Positions 46,429 through 54,746 of a stretch of 64,000 bases of DNA are shown one piece after another; position 1 is the first letter of the stretch, and each line of letters opens with the position of its first letter. Made by a program: the position numbers and the translations under genes. This DNA comes from Halolamina sediminis (lineage in GTDB: Archaea; Halobacteriota; Halobacteria; Halobacteriales; Haloferacaceae), in the NCBI RefSeq assembly GCF_001282785.1, contig NZ_CVUA01000001.1, forward strand, positions 558,001-622,000. Reading direction: 5' to 3'. The notes beneath the pieces were generated by a model that made no database searches, was not told the origin of the DNA, and saw nothing but the letters and a program-made list of their open reading frames with translations.

Positions 46429-46713
46429 CTATCGGCGAAGCAACGCGCCCGCGGCGCCGCCGACGACGAGGCCGGCGGCGAACCCCGCGGCGGCGACTTT
46501 CCGGCGTCGCGCAGCGACTTCTTCCGGGAAGTACTCCTCGGTCAGGTCGATCGTTCGCTCGGCCAGTCGGTGGCGCGCGGCGGCGGCCTCCTCGCTGTCG
46601 GCCGCCCGAGCCTGGAGCGCGGCGTAGCGTCGCCGAAGCTCGTCGACGGCCATCTCGCTGTCGACACCGCGGTCGCCCGCGTACTGCTGAACGTTGCTGA
46701 GTTCCATATCCAC
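46429..46713 (-). CDS. small protein with C-terminal glycine-zipper membrane anchor
   Basis: A 94-aa protein. Residues about 20-70 are charged and helical, with likely coiled-coil character ('AVDELRRRYAALQARAADSE'). The C-terminus 'GFAAGLVVGGAAGALLRR' is a short glycine-zipper-type membrane segment ending in arginines. A gttatcc box lies just upstream on the minus strand; ATG at 46707 is an alternative start. The function is unknown. Confidence 0.6.
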   Translation of the reverse strand: MDMELSNVQQYAGDRGVDSEMAVDELRRRYAALQARAADSEEAAAARHRLAERTIDLTEEYFPEEVAARRRKVAAAGFAAGLVVGGAAGALLRR

Positions 46714-46771
46714 ACTTCGCTGTCAGTGGGGATAACTGTTGCGTGCGGAAGGACAGAAGGTAGCACGGGTC

Positions 46772-47350
46772 TCAGAGCGGGAACCGTGCGATCGTCTCGT
46801 GCACCGCGCCGTCGTCGCCGAGGATCGAACGCTTCAGCCGGAGCTCTTCGGCGGTAAAGCGGCCGACTGTGGGGTCGGTGTTCCGGAGGCGGTCCTGCAC
46901 GAGCTCTTTCCCGCGGACGTCGTTCATCCGGGCGAGCGTGACGTGCGGCGTGAAGGGATTGTCCGCCGCGTCGAACCCCCGGTCGGTGGTCTCCCTTTCG
47001 AGTGCGGCCGCGAGCGCTTTGAGGTCGGCCGCGCCGTCGCGGACGCCGGCCCAGACCACCGAGATGTACTCCGCGGAGGGGAACGCGCCGAGGCCGCCCA
47101 CCTCCACCTCGAACGGCGAGAGGTCGGCCGCGTCGACTGCCGCCGCACCGGCGGCTTTCGCGTCGGCGACGGTCGGTTCGTCGTCGGCCGCGTCGTCCTC
47201 GGCCGCGGTGTCGCCGAGGAACTTCATCGTCAGGTGTGCCTGTATGGGGTCGGTGAAGCTGAGCCCGTCGGCGGCGGCGAGATCGCCCTGCAGCGCGGTG
47301 AACGGCGCCCGAAGGTTGTCGGGCAGGTCGATCGCGAAGAACAGGCGCAT
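46772..47350 (-). CDS. thpR: RNA 2',3'-cyclic phosphodiesterase
   Basis: 2H-phosphoesterase of the LigT/ThpR family, 192 aa, opening 2',3'-cyclic phosphates on RNA. The two HxTx catalytic motifs are 'HLTM' (in 'IQAHLTMKFLGDT') and 'HVTL' (in 'PFTPHVTLARMND'). An acidic Asp/Ala-rich insertion follows the first motif. The N-terminus 'MRLFFAIDLPD' is standard. Confidence 0.93.
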   Translation of the reverse strand: MRLFFAIDLPDNLRAPFTALQGDLAAADGLSFTDPIQAHLTMKFLGDTAAEDDAADDEPTVADAKAAGAAAVDAADLSPFEVEVGGLGAFPSAEYISVVWAGVRDGAADLKALAAALERETTDRGFDAADNPFTPHVTLARMNDVRGKELVQDRLRNTDPTVGRFTAEELRLKRSILGDDGAVHETIARFPL

Positions 47351-47433
47351 ACCGGGGTGGCAGGTCCCGGCGACGACTAAGCGTTGGGGCTGGACGCGTA
47401 ACCCTTACCCCCGACGACCCCGAACTTCGGGTA

Positions 47434-48177
47434 ATGAGTGATAACCCCCGTGAGGACCGCGATCACCAGTTCTCGGAGGGTCAGGGACTCCCCGACGAGT
47501 TCGAGGAGTTCGACATCGACCCGCCCGAACTGAAAGTCGATCCCGGCGAGGTCGACCCCGTCGACACCCGCGTGCTCGCGGACCTGCTCGACGAGCGCAA
47601 CATCGCGAAAGACGAGGTCGACGTCGACCAGCTCATCGACGTGGGCGTCTCCTACACGAAGATCAACCGCTTCGAGGAGGCGACCGAGACGTTCGATCGC
47701 GCCGCGCAGTACGCCGAGGACCCCCACACGGAGCAGGAGGCCTGGGTCAACAAGGGCGCCGCCCACGCCGAACTGGAGGAGTACGACGAGGCCATCGGCG
47801 CGTACAAGGAGGCGATCGACATCGACGACGACTCCGAGCACGCCGCCACCGCCGAGACGAACCTCGCCTACGCGCTCTGGGAGTTCGGCCAGAGCGAGGA
47901 GGCGCTGCGCCACGCCGAGAACGCGGTGGAGATCGACCCCCGCTTCGCGCAGGCGTGGTACAACCGCGGCTTCTTCATGCTCGAACGCGGGCTCGCCGAG
48001 GACGCCGTCGACTGCTTCGAGAACGCTCAGCGCCTCGGGATGAGCAACGCCGAGGTGCTGGAGGAGAAGGTCCGCGCGCTCGAGGAAGTGGGCCGCGAGG
48101 AGGAGGCCGAAGAGGTCCGCCAGCGCGCCGAGGAGATGCGCGAGGAGGCCGAGCAGCAGATGGTCGAAGAGTTCTGA
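47434..48177 (+). CDS. TPR-repeat protein
   Basis: A 247-aa acidic protein with about four tetratricopeptide repeats between residues 65 and 215 (for example 'AWVNKGAAHAELEEYDEAIG' and 'AQAWYNRGFFMLERGLAEDA'), preceded by a 60-aa acidic region. TPRs mediate protein-protein contacts; the partner is unknown. Its stop overlaps the ATG of the DUF424 gene (TGATG), so the two are one operon. Confidence 0.85.
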   Translation: MSDNPREDRDHQFSEGQGLPDEFEEFDIDPPELKVDPGEVDPVDTRVLADLLDERNIAKDEVDVDQLIDVGVSYTKINRFEEATETFDRAAQYAEDPHTEQEAWVNKGAAHAELEEYDEAIGAYKEAIDIDDDSEHAATAETNLAYALWEFGQSEEALRHAENAVEIDPRFAQAWYNRGFFMLERGLAEDAVDCFENAQRLGMSNAEVLEEKVRALEEVGREEEAEEVRQRAEEMREEAEQQMVEEF

Positions 48178-48476
48178 TGCTCCTTCGCGAACGCGAGACC
48201 GAACGCGGGCTGCTCGTCTCCGTCTGTGACCCCGACCTCGTCGGGGAGACGTTCGAGGACGGGGAGATCTCGCTGACGGTCGAGGAGTCGTTCTACGCCG
48301 GCGAGGACGCCGTCGAGGCCGACGCCGACGCCGTGATCGAGGGGCTGCGCCGGGCCTCGGTCGCGAACCTCGTCGGCGAGGAGTCGGTCGGCGTCGCCGT
48401 CGAGGCCGGGATCATCGACGAGGCGACGGTGCTGGAGGTCGGGGAGACCCGGCACGCGCAGTTGTTGCAGATCTAG
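48177..48476 (+). CDS. DUF424 family protein
   Basis: A 99-aa archaeal protein of the DUF424 type: 'MLLRERETERGLLVSVCDPD' and 'LVGETFEDGEISLTVEESFY' match the family's start, and 'SVANLVGEESVGVAVEAGII' its end. The function of DUF424 is not established; it is often near RNA-related genes. It is translationally coupled to the TPR gene. Confidence 0.8.
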   Translation: MLLRERETERGLLVSVCDPDLVGETFEDGEISLTVEESFYAGEDAVEADADAVIEGLRRASVANLVGEESVGVAVEAGIIDEATVLEVGETRHAQLLQI

Positions 48477-48509
48477 GGGTCGATTTCTCGGGAACGCTCG
48501 CTTCGGGAC

Positions 48510-48536
48510 CGTTTGCCGCCGCTCGCTTCGCTCGCG
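48510..48536 (+). repeat. 27-nt dispersed repeat, copy 1
   Basis: cgtttgccgccgctcgcttc followed by gctcgcg is present here and, exactly reversed and complemented, at 54113-54139. It contains the palindrome-like gctcgc-ttc-gctcgc. The rest of 48,477-48,684 contains related gctcgcgttt stretches and no gene. Confidence 0.75.
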
Positions 48537-48684
48537 ACGTTTCCACCCTGCCACCGCGGCTCGCGGGTCACTTCGTTCCCCGCTCGCGTTTCGGGGTGGT
48601 TTTCCGCTCGCTCAATACCCTCGCTCGCGTTTCCCCACCCCGCTACCGAAGCCCCCTTGCACCTCCAGCCCCAGTTATCACCCA

Positions 48685-49959
48685 ATGGCTACCCACGATT
48701 CGCCGGCGCTCGACGTCGACGCCATCCGCGAGGATTTCCCCATCCTCGACCGGAAAGTCGGCGGCGACGTGACCGTTCCCGGCCCCGACGAGAACGACGA
48801 CACGCCGCTGTACTACCTCGACAACGCCGCGACGAGCCACACGCCGAAGCAGGTCGTCGAGGCGATGACGGAGTTCTACTACGAGTACAACTCCAACGTC
48901 CACCGCGGCATCCACAGCCTGAGTCAGGAGGCCTCCGTGGCCTACGAGGAGGCCCACGATCGCGCGGCCGAGTTCGTCGGCGCCGACGGCCGCGAGGAGA
49001 TCGTGTTCACCAAGAACACGACCGAGGCGTTCAACCTCGTCGCCTACACGTGGGGGCTGACCGAACTCGAACCCGGCGAGAACGTCGTCACCACGCAGAT
49101 GGAGCACCACGCCTCCCTCGTCACGTGGCAGCAGCTCTGTGAGAAGCAGGGCGCGGAGATCCGCTACGTCGAGATCGACGACGACGGCCGGCTGGACATG
49201 GACGACCTCCGGGAGAAGGTCGACGACGACACCGCGATGGTCAGCACGGTCCACGTCTCGAACACGCTCGGGACGATCAACCCTGTCTCCGAGATCACCG
49301 ACATCGCCCACGAGCACGGCGCGCTCTCGTTCATCGACGGCGCGCAGGCCGTCCCCACCCGTCCCGTGGACGTGGGCGCGATCGACGCCGACTTCTACGC
49401 CTTCTCGGGCCACAAGATGCTCGGCCCGACGGGGATCGGCGTGCTGTACGGCAAGGAACACCTCCTCGAAGAGCTCCCGCCGTTCCTCGTCGGCGGCGCG
49501 ATGATCCGCCGCGTGGAGTTCGGCGGGTCGACGTGGGAGGATCTCCCTTGGAAGTTCGAGGCGGGCACCCCGCCGATCGCCGAGGCCGTCGGGCTCACCG
49601 CCGCGATCGACTACCTCGAGGACGTGGGGATGGACGCGATCGAGCGCCACGAGTCCGAACTCGCGGCGTACGCCTACGACCGGCTGAGCGAGTTCGACGA
49701 CGTCGAGATCTACGGCCCGCGCGAGGAGCGCGGCGGGCTCGTGGGGTTCAACCTCGAGGGCGTCCACGCCCACGACCTCTCCTCGATCCTCGACGACCAC
49801 GGCGTCGCGGTCCGCGCGGGCGACCACTGCACCCAACCGCTGCACGACGTACTGGGCGTCCCCGCCTCCACGCGTGCCTCGTTCTATCTCTACAACCGCA
49901 AGGAGGAGATCGACGAGCTGATCGACGCCGTCGACACGGCGCGGGAGCTGTTCGCGTAG
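48685..49959 (+). CDS. sufS: cysteine desulfurase SufS
   Basis: PLP enzyme, 424 aa, taking sulfur from cysteine for Fe-S cluster assembly. The PLP lysine is Lys244 in 'FSGHKMLGPTG' and the persulfide cysteine is Cys382 in 'RAGDHCTQPLH'. The order of segments matches group II (SufS-type) desulfurases. The scaffold gene sufU follows 294 bp downstream on the same strand. Confidence 0.95.
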   Translation: MATHDSPALDVDAIREDFPILDRKVGGDVTVPGPDENDDTPLYYLDNAATSHTPKQVVEAMTEFYYEYNSNVHRGIHSLSQEASVAYEEAHDRAAEFVGADGREEIVFTKNTTEAFNLVAYTWGLTELEPGENVVTTQMEHHASLVTWQQLCEKQGAEIRYVEIDDDGRLDMDDLREKVDDDTAMVSTVHVSNTLGTINPVSEITDIAHEHGALSFIDGAQAVPTRPVDVGAIDADFYAFSGHKMLGPTGIGVLYGKEHLLEELPPFLVGGAMIRRVEFGGSTWEDLPWKFEAGTPPIAEAVGLTAAIDYLEDVGMDAIERHESELAAYAYDRLSEFDDVEIYGPREERGGLVGFNLEGVHAHDLSSILDDHGVAVRAGDHCTQPLHDVLGVPASTRASFYLYNRKEEIDELIDAVDTARELFA

Positions 49960-49991
49960 TCGACGCTGAGACTGGGGCGGTGGCGCGAATG

Positions 49992-50005
49992 CGGAGCGCG
50001 CTCCG
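49992..50005. repeat. 14-bp perfect palindrome downstream of sufS
   Basis: cggagcg-cgctccg is an exact palindrome 33 bp after the sufS stop. The gap 49,960-50,253 otherwise shows no gene; a cccttttcccc box lies at about 50,220, upstream of sufU. Confidence 0.4.
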
Positions 50006-50253
50006 TCGCGCGACGGGCGCGAGGGACGACTGACCGAACGAACGTGAGGGAGGGAGTCGGCTGGGGAGGCACGTGGGCTGTGCGGGGCGGTTGCGGTCGC
50101 AAGTGGTCTACGGACGAGACGCTGTTGCTGTCGCCGTTCGCGGTCGAAACCGCTCTACAGTGACGTTTACACTCTGCCACACCCCGTTGGCAATCCCGGT
50201 ATTCGACCACGAACCCCGGAACCCTTTTCCCCGAAAACCGTCTGTTTCGAGCC

Positions 50254-50673
50254 ATGAGTGGCTCGGACATGTACCGCCAGCAGATCCTCGACCACTACAA
50301 GAACCCCCGGAACTACGGGGAGATGCCCGACCCGGACTTCTCCCACGTCGGGGAGAACCCCTCCTGTGGGGACACCATCCAGGTCGACGTGAAGCTGGCC
50401 GACGACGACGAGACGATCGAGGCGGTCTCCTTCAGCGGCGACGGCTGTGCGATCTCACAAGCCGCGGCGTCGCTGTTGACCCAGGAGCTCCCGGGTACGA
50501 GCATCGAGGAACTCCACGAGATGGACACCGACGACATCGTCGACCTCCTCGGCGTCGACATCTCGCCGATGCGGATCAAGTGCGCCGTGCTCGCCCGGCA
50601 GGTCGCCCAGGACGGCGCGAAGCTCTACCGCGGCGAGATCGAGGAGAAGGACCGGACGATCACCGAGGAGTAG
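50254..50673 (+). CDS. sufU: SufU/IscU-like Fe-S assembly protein
   Basis: Iron-sulfur scaffold or sulfur-transfer protein, 139 aa. The three conserved cysteines are visible in 'NPSCGDTIQVDV', 'FSGDGCAISQAAASLL' and 'MRIKCAVLARQ', and 'YRQQILDHYKNPRNYG' is the family N-terminus. It belongs functionally with sufS just upstream. Confidence 0.94.
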   Translation: MSGSDMYRQQILDHYKNPRNYGEMPDPDFSHVGENPSCGDTIQVDVKLADDDETIEAVSFSGDGCAISQAAASLLTQELPGTSIEELHEMDTDDIVDLLGVDISPMRIKCAVLARQVAQDGAKLYRGEIEEKDRTITEE

Positions 50674-50714
50674 CCAGTTCTTCGAACTGATACTCGAACG
50701 TGACAGAAACTAAA

Positions 50715-50771
50715 CGTATACAAACCGCCGAACGGGGGGCCGATCCCCGCCGAGAATGGCGGTACGTTTTT
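50715..50771 (+). terminator. hairpin with T tract after sufU
   Basis: accgcc (50724-50729) pairs with ggcggt (50758-50763), extended by aaacgt/acgttt across a small bulge, with ggggccgatcccc inside, and is followed directly by ttttt (50767-50771). This is a good terminator for sufU, but it also overlaps the promoter region of the next gene. Confidence 0.5.
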
Positions 50772-50798
50772 GAAACGCCGTCTCATTCCCGATAACGA

Positions 50799-51134
50799 AT
50801 GGCCTCGGACGAGATCATCGAGGTGCTCGGGAACAAGTACAACCCGGAGATCCTCGAAGCGGCGGACGAGCCAAAGTCCGCTCAGGAGCTCTCCGACCAA
50901 CTGGACGTCCCGATCGCGACCTGCTACCGCCGGATCGAGGAGCTGACGGAGGCGGACCTGCTCGAACTCCACGACCGGCCGCTCTCGGAGGAACACCGGC
51001 GGATCAAGGTGTACCGCCGCTGTGTCGACGAGATATCGATCGACTTCCGGGACGGGCTGAGCGTCGAACTCGAACAGCGCTCGGACGTGACCAACAAGCT
51101 CGACGAAGTCTGGCGCCGGATGTCCCAGAGCTAG
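50799..51134 (+). CDS. winged helix-turn-helix transcriptional regulator
   Basis: A 111-aa ArsR/wHTH-like protein: 'NKYNPEILEAADEPKSAQEL' then 'VPIATCYRRIEELTEADLLE' is a helix-turn-helix with recognition helix, followed by a wing with 'EEHRRIKVYRR'. No metal-binding cysteines are evident. It overlaps the convergent KaiC-like gene by four bases. The target is unknown. Confidence 0.82.
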   Translation: MASDEIIEVLGNKYNPEILEAADEPKSAQELSDQLDVPIATCYRRIEELTEADLLELHDRPLSEEHRRIKVYRRCVDEISIDFRDGLSVELEQRSDVTNKLDEVWRRMSQS

Positions 51135-51859
51135 AACTGCGGCCGCTCCTCGTTACCCATCATCGAGAAGCCACCAGCGCGCTCGTAGACGGTAATGCCC
51201 CCCTCGCCGATCTCCATCGGGAAGATGTCGGTGTTGATGTCCTGTTTGCGCATCTTCGCGACCCAGACGTAGCGGTTGACGCCGTTGTCCGTCGGCGTCT
51301 GGATGAAGTAGATGTTCCCGTCGGTGAGGAAGTTCTCCAGCCCGATCTCGGTCTCGGGGAACACCGCGCCCTGCTCGTTGATCAGCAGCGAGGTGAGCCC
51401 GTTCTTCTTGAGGATGTCCGAGAACTTCAGCAGGTAGGTGCGGTTCTCCTTCTCGTCGTCGAAGAAGAGGCTGAACATCGTCAGCGAGTCAAGCACCAGC
51501 CGGTCGTACGTGGTGCCGGCGAAGTCCTGCAGCAGGCGGTCGATCGCGGTGTTGAAGTCCTCCTCCCGGAGCATCGTCGACTTGTCGTACACCTTGATGT
51601 CGCCGTTCTCGACCATCTCGCCCCAGTCCTCGAAGCCGACCGACTCCGCAGCCTGCCTGATGTCCTCGGCGTTCTCCTCGAAGGAGATGTAGATACCCTT
51701 CTCGTCGAACTCCTTCACCCCGGTATGGAGGTACTGGATGCCGAAGATGCTCTTGCCCGTACCGGGGTTGCCGCTGACCAGGACCGTCGAGTTCTCGACG
51801 ATGCCGCCGTTGAGAATAGAGTCGAGACCGTCGACGCCGGTCTCGGTCACGTCGACCAT
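51131..51859 (-). CDS. KaiC/RadA-like (RAD55-type) ATPase
   Basis: A 242-aa single-domain RecA-fold ATPase of the KaiC-like group. Walker A is 'GNPGTGKS' at residues 30-37, with 'GIYISFEENAEDI' and Walker B-like 'YDRLVLDSLTMFSLFF'. Such proteins act in signalling and in motility (ArlH-like). It stands divergent to a HalX response-regulator gene and next to a wHTH gene, which suggests a signalling role by context. Confidence 0.83.
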   Translation of the reverse strand: MVDVTETGVDGLDSILNGGIVENSTVLVSGNPGTGKSIFGIQYLHTGVKEFDEKGIYISFEENAEDIRQAAESVGFEDWGEMVENGDIKVYDKSTMLREEDFNTAIDRLLQDFAGTTYDRLVLDSLTMFSLFFDDEKENRTYLLKFSDILKKNGLTSLLINEQGAVFPETEIGLENFLTDGNIYFIQTPTDNGVNRYVWVAKMRKQDINTDIFPMEIGEGGITVYERAGGFSMMGNEERPQF

Positions 51860-52004
51860 GAGTACCGTGAGCTAGCGTCGTGGAGGGAATTAAGCCCACC
51901 GGGTCGCCACCGGGACGCGAGGGTGTCGCCGGCGCGAACTCGCGGCACTGGCCGACGATTTGACGACGGTAAAGTTAACTCAAAGCGGCCGGAGGGATAG
52001 GATC

Positions 52005-52616
52005 ATGAGTGAGGGGGTCACCGAGTCAGGGGCGCGGAATCGATCGGACGACGCGGCGGACGTGCGGGTGTTGATCGTCGAGGACGAGCAGGACGTGGCG
52101 GAGCTCTACTCCAGCACCGTCGGGGCCGAGGGGTACGACGTCGACGTCGCGAACAGCATCGGCGACGCGTCGTCGATGGTCGACGAGCGGTACGACATCG
52201 CGCTGCTCGACCGCCGGCTCCCCGACGGACACGGCGAGGACCTGCTCGCGGAGATCCGCGACCGGGAGCTCGACGTCCGGATCGGGATGGTGACCGCCGT
52301 CGAGCCCGACTTCGACATCGTGGAGATGGGGTTCGACCTCTACGTGCTCAAGCCGCTCTCCCAGAACGACCTGCTCGCCGCCGTCGAGCGCCTCGAAACC
52401 CGGAGCCAGTACGACGACCGGCTCCAACGCACCGCGTCGCTGGCCTCCAAGCGAGCGACCCTCGAAGCCGAGAAACCCCGCGAGGCGCTCGAAGGAAGCG
52501 ATGAGTACCAGAAACTGACCGCACGGCTCGACGAGCTCGACGACGAGCTCGACCGGATCACCGACCAGCTCGACACCGAGGACTACCGCAAGCTGTTCGA
52601 GGACATCGGCGCCTAG
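52005..52616 (+). CDS. HalX-domain response regulator
   Basis: Two-component receiver protein, 203 aa. The receiver domain (about residues 20-135) has acidic-pocket 'VLIVEDEQD', phospho-acceptor Asp69 in 'IALLDRRLPDG' and the Lys in 'LYVLKPLS'. The C-terminal HalX domain is the coiled 'YQKLTARLDELDDELDRITD' part. The ATG at 52005 is preceded by ggagg 11 nt upstream, a rare clear Shine-Dalgarno site in this window. No histidine kinase gene is adjacent. Confidence 0.9.
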   Translation: MSEGVTESGARNRSDDAADVRVLIVEDEQDVAELYSSTVGAEGYDVDVANSIGDASSMVDERYDIALLDRRLPDGHGEDLLAEIRDRELDVRIGMVTAVEPDFDIVEMGFDLYVLKPLSQNDLLAAVERLETRSQYDDRLQRTASLASKRATLEAEKPREALEGSDEYQKLTARLDELDDELDRITDQLDTEDYRKLFEDIGA

Positions 52617-54049
52617 TCGCCGAGCTGCTCGCCGACGATCCGGTCTGCCTCTGTGAGGAACGCGTCCCGGTTCTCTCGGGGGATCGTCGCCCCCGCCGCC
52701 ACGTCGTGACCGCCGCCGCCGCCGTCGACTGCCGCCGCCGCCTCGGACATCACGACCGAGAGGTCCAGCCCGTCACGGACGAGGAAGCCGCTGCCCCGCG
52801 CCGAGACTTTCAGTTCGTCCGCCGACTCCTGGGCAAAGGCGACGATCGGCTGATCCCGGCGGATCCCCGCCGCGCCCAGCGCCATCCCGGCGATGATGCC
52901 GACGATCGTCTCCCGGATGTGGCTGCCCGCGTCGAACCACTGGAGATGCTCTTCCTGTTCGACGCCCTCGGTTTTCACCCACTCCAGTCCCTCCGAGAGG
53001 TTCCGGCGGTGAGTTCGTAGCAGCCGGCGCGCTTCCTCCAGCGCTTCGTCGCGGTAGCCCAGACAGACCGCGAGCCCCACGTCCGCGCGCTCGTAGCGCG
53101 CGGTGGCGTTCAGCACCGTCGAGAACTCGCTCACGTCCCGGAGTTCGGTGCCGACCTCCTCGTCGGCGAGCGTGTACGTCGTCGTCGTGACGCCGTTGAC
53201 GCGCTCGGGCGGCACGCCACGCGAGATGGCGTGTTTCATCAGCGCGCTCGCGACGGTCTGGCGCTCCTCGAAGGAGAGATCGACCCACCGCCGCCAGTCG
53301 CCGTCGACTTTCAGATCCACGTCGAGCTCGGAGAGAAAGCGGATCGACCCCTGCTCGTCGCCGGAGATTCCCGGAATCCGGAGCTCGCTGGCGTACTCGA
53401 GGAGTTTGGGCAGCGGCCGTGTCTGCCGACCGTACAGCGAGATGTCCGTCACTTCCTCGATCGCGCCCGCCTCGACGCCCTCGGCGACGATCCCCTCGTT
53501 CGCGCCGATGAGGCCGCCGTCGGTGTCCTGCATATCGCCCACGGCGCCGATCACGGCCAACGCCGCGAGATCGCGGTTGTCGACGCCCTCGGGCTCCATC
53601 GCGCGGGCGAGCACGTACGTCGCGCCGGCGCCAGACAGCTCCGACGCGCCGTCGATGTCGAACAGTAGGGGGTTGAGGTGGTGGTCGATCTCGGGGGGGC
53701 CCTCGCCGTCCTCCCCGGTCGCCGGCTGGTGGTGATCCGCGACCACGGCGTCGAACTCGCCCGCCTGCTGGTGGGTGACGATGTCGTCGAGTTGGCCGCT
53801 GCCGAAGTCGGTGAACAGCGCGACCTCGTGGTCTGTCGCCGCGATCCGGTCGATCCCGTCGGCGTCCAACTGCTTCTCGAAGGTGGTCTCGAAGGGGATC
53901 CCGGCCCGCTCCAGCCCGGTCGCGGCGATCGCCCCGCTAGTGAGCCCGTCGGCATCGATGTGGGAGGCCAGCACGACGGAGTCGGCAGCCAGCAGTCGGT
54001 CGGCGCAGACGGCCGCGCGCTCGGCCATCGCGGGGACGGGATCGCTCAT
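52613..54049 (-). CDS. recJ: RecJ-like single-strand nuclease (DHH family)
   Basis: A 478-aa DHH-DHHA1 phosphoesterase of the archaeal RecJ/GAN type. Motifs are 'LASHIDADGLTSGAI' (DxD), 'VVADHHQP' around residue 105, 'EIDHHLNPLL' and the C-terminal 'GGGGGHDVAAGATIP' substrate motif. It probably degrades single-stranded DNA or RNA, possibly with the replication complex. The start at 54049 is used; the frame is open further upstream only through the non-coding and pseudogene region. Confidence 0.88.
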   Translation of the reverse strand: MSDPVPAMAERAAVCADRLLAADSVVLASHIDADGLTSGAIAATGLERAGIPFETTFEKQLDADGIDRIAATDHEVALFTDFGSGQLDDIVTHQQAGEFDAVVADHHQPATGEDGEGPPEIDHHLNPLLFDIDGASELSGAGATYVLARAMEPEGVDNRDLAALAVIGAVGDMQDTDGGLIGANEGIVAEGVEAGAIEEVTDISLYGRQTRPLPKLLEYASELRIPGISGDEQGSIRFLSELDVDLKVDGDWRRWVDLSFEERQTVASALMKHAISRGVPPERVNGVTTTTYTLADEEVGTELRDVSEFSTVLNATARYERADVGLAVCLGYRDEALEEARRLLRTHRRNLSEGLEWVKTEGVEQEEHLQWFDAGSHIRETIVGIIAGMALGAAGIRRDQPIVAFAQESADELKVSARGSGFLVRDGLDLSVVMSEAAAAVDGGGGGHDVAAGATIPRENRDAFLTEADRIVGEQLGD

Positions 54050-54112
54050 CGCTCTGGTGGAACTGGACGCGGCTTGAGGTAAAAGCTCTCGCTTGCGAGG
54101 CCGCAAAAACTC

Positions 54113-54139
54113 CGCGAGCGAAGCGAGCGGCGGCAAACG
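54113..54139 (-). repeat. 27-nt dispersed repeat, copy 2 (inverted)
   Basis: This is the exact reverse complement of 48510-48536, 5.6 kb away, in the gap between recJ and the pseudogene. It is followed by gaacggagtgag, a phrase also present near 3,478 in the tRNA-Ala flank. Confidence 0.75.
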
Positions 54140-54215
54140 CCCTCGGGGAGCGAACGGTGAACGGAGTGAGCCTGCGTTGCGGAGTCGGGAAACCGCCCCG
54201 AGCGTGGTGACCCGC

Positions 54216-54735
54216 TCAGCCGTCCGGGACGATCTCGGGTGAGCGAGGCGGTTCGGGGTCGTCGAGGCTCTGCCCGCCGCGCATGTACCCCACTCACTTC
54301 CTGCGGTTCTCCGCGGTCGTGACGTGGGTAAGGTGGTGCCCGCCGACGAACACGAACGCCGAGCCCCCCCAGCAGGCCCGCGAGAGGAAGAAGATCGCCA
54401 CACTGGAGGGGGACCGGTCCGGGATCGAGCGCCAGCACGTAGCCGAACGGCACCAGCCCTTGGACGAACAGGCCGACGAGTCTCGGCTTCCGGGTGCCGA
54501 CGCTGTCGAGCAGCTGTCCCGTCGGCGTCGCCATTACGAGGCGCGTGAACCGGTTGATCGAGAGGATCGCCCCCACCACGAACGAGGAGATGCCGAGCAC
54601 CGTCCCCAGTGTCGGGAGGGTCGGGAACGCGACCCCGCCCCCGACGCCGCCGAAGAACACGCCGCCGATCACCGCCCCAACGACGCCGGGACGCTCGGCT
54701 CCTCGTCGTCGATCCCCGGCCTGGCGGGAGTGGTG
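54216..54735 (-). pseudogene. remnant of an MFS transporter gene
   Basis: Reading from about 54,735 downward, transporter-like sequence appears in successive frames: a start region (IDDEEPSVPA), then after a shift 'FVVGAILSINRFTRLVMATP' and 'LVGLFVQGLVPFGYVLALDP', then after another shift 'VAIFFLSRACWGGSAFVFVG' and HHLTHVTTAENRRK. A TGA interrupts just before VGYMRGGQSL, and the sequence then jumps to a hydrophilic tail (DDPEPPRSPEIVPDG). So there are at least two frameshifts, one stop and loss of roughly two thirds of the gene. Confidence 0.8.
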
Positions 54736-54746
54736 AGCTATACGCG

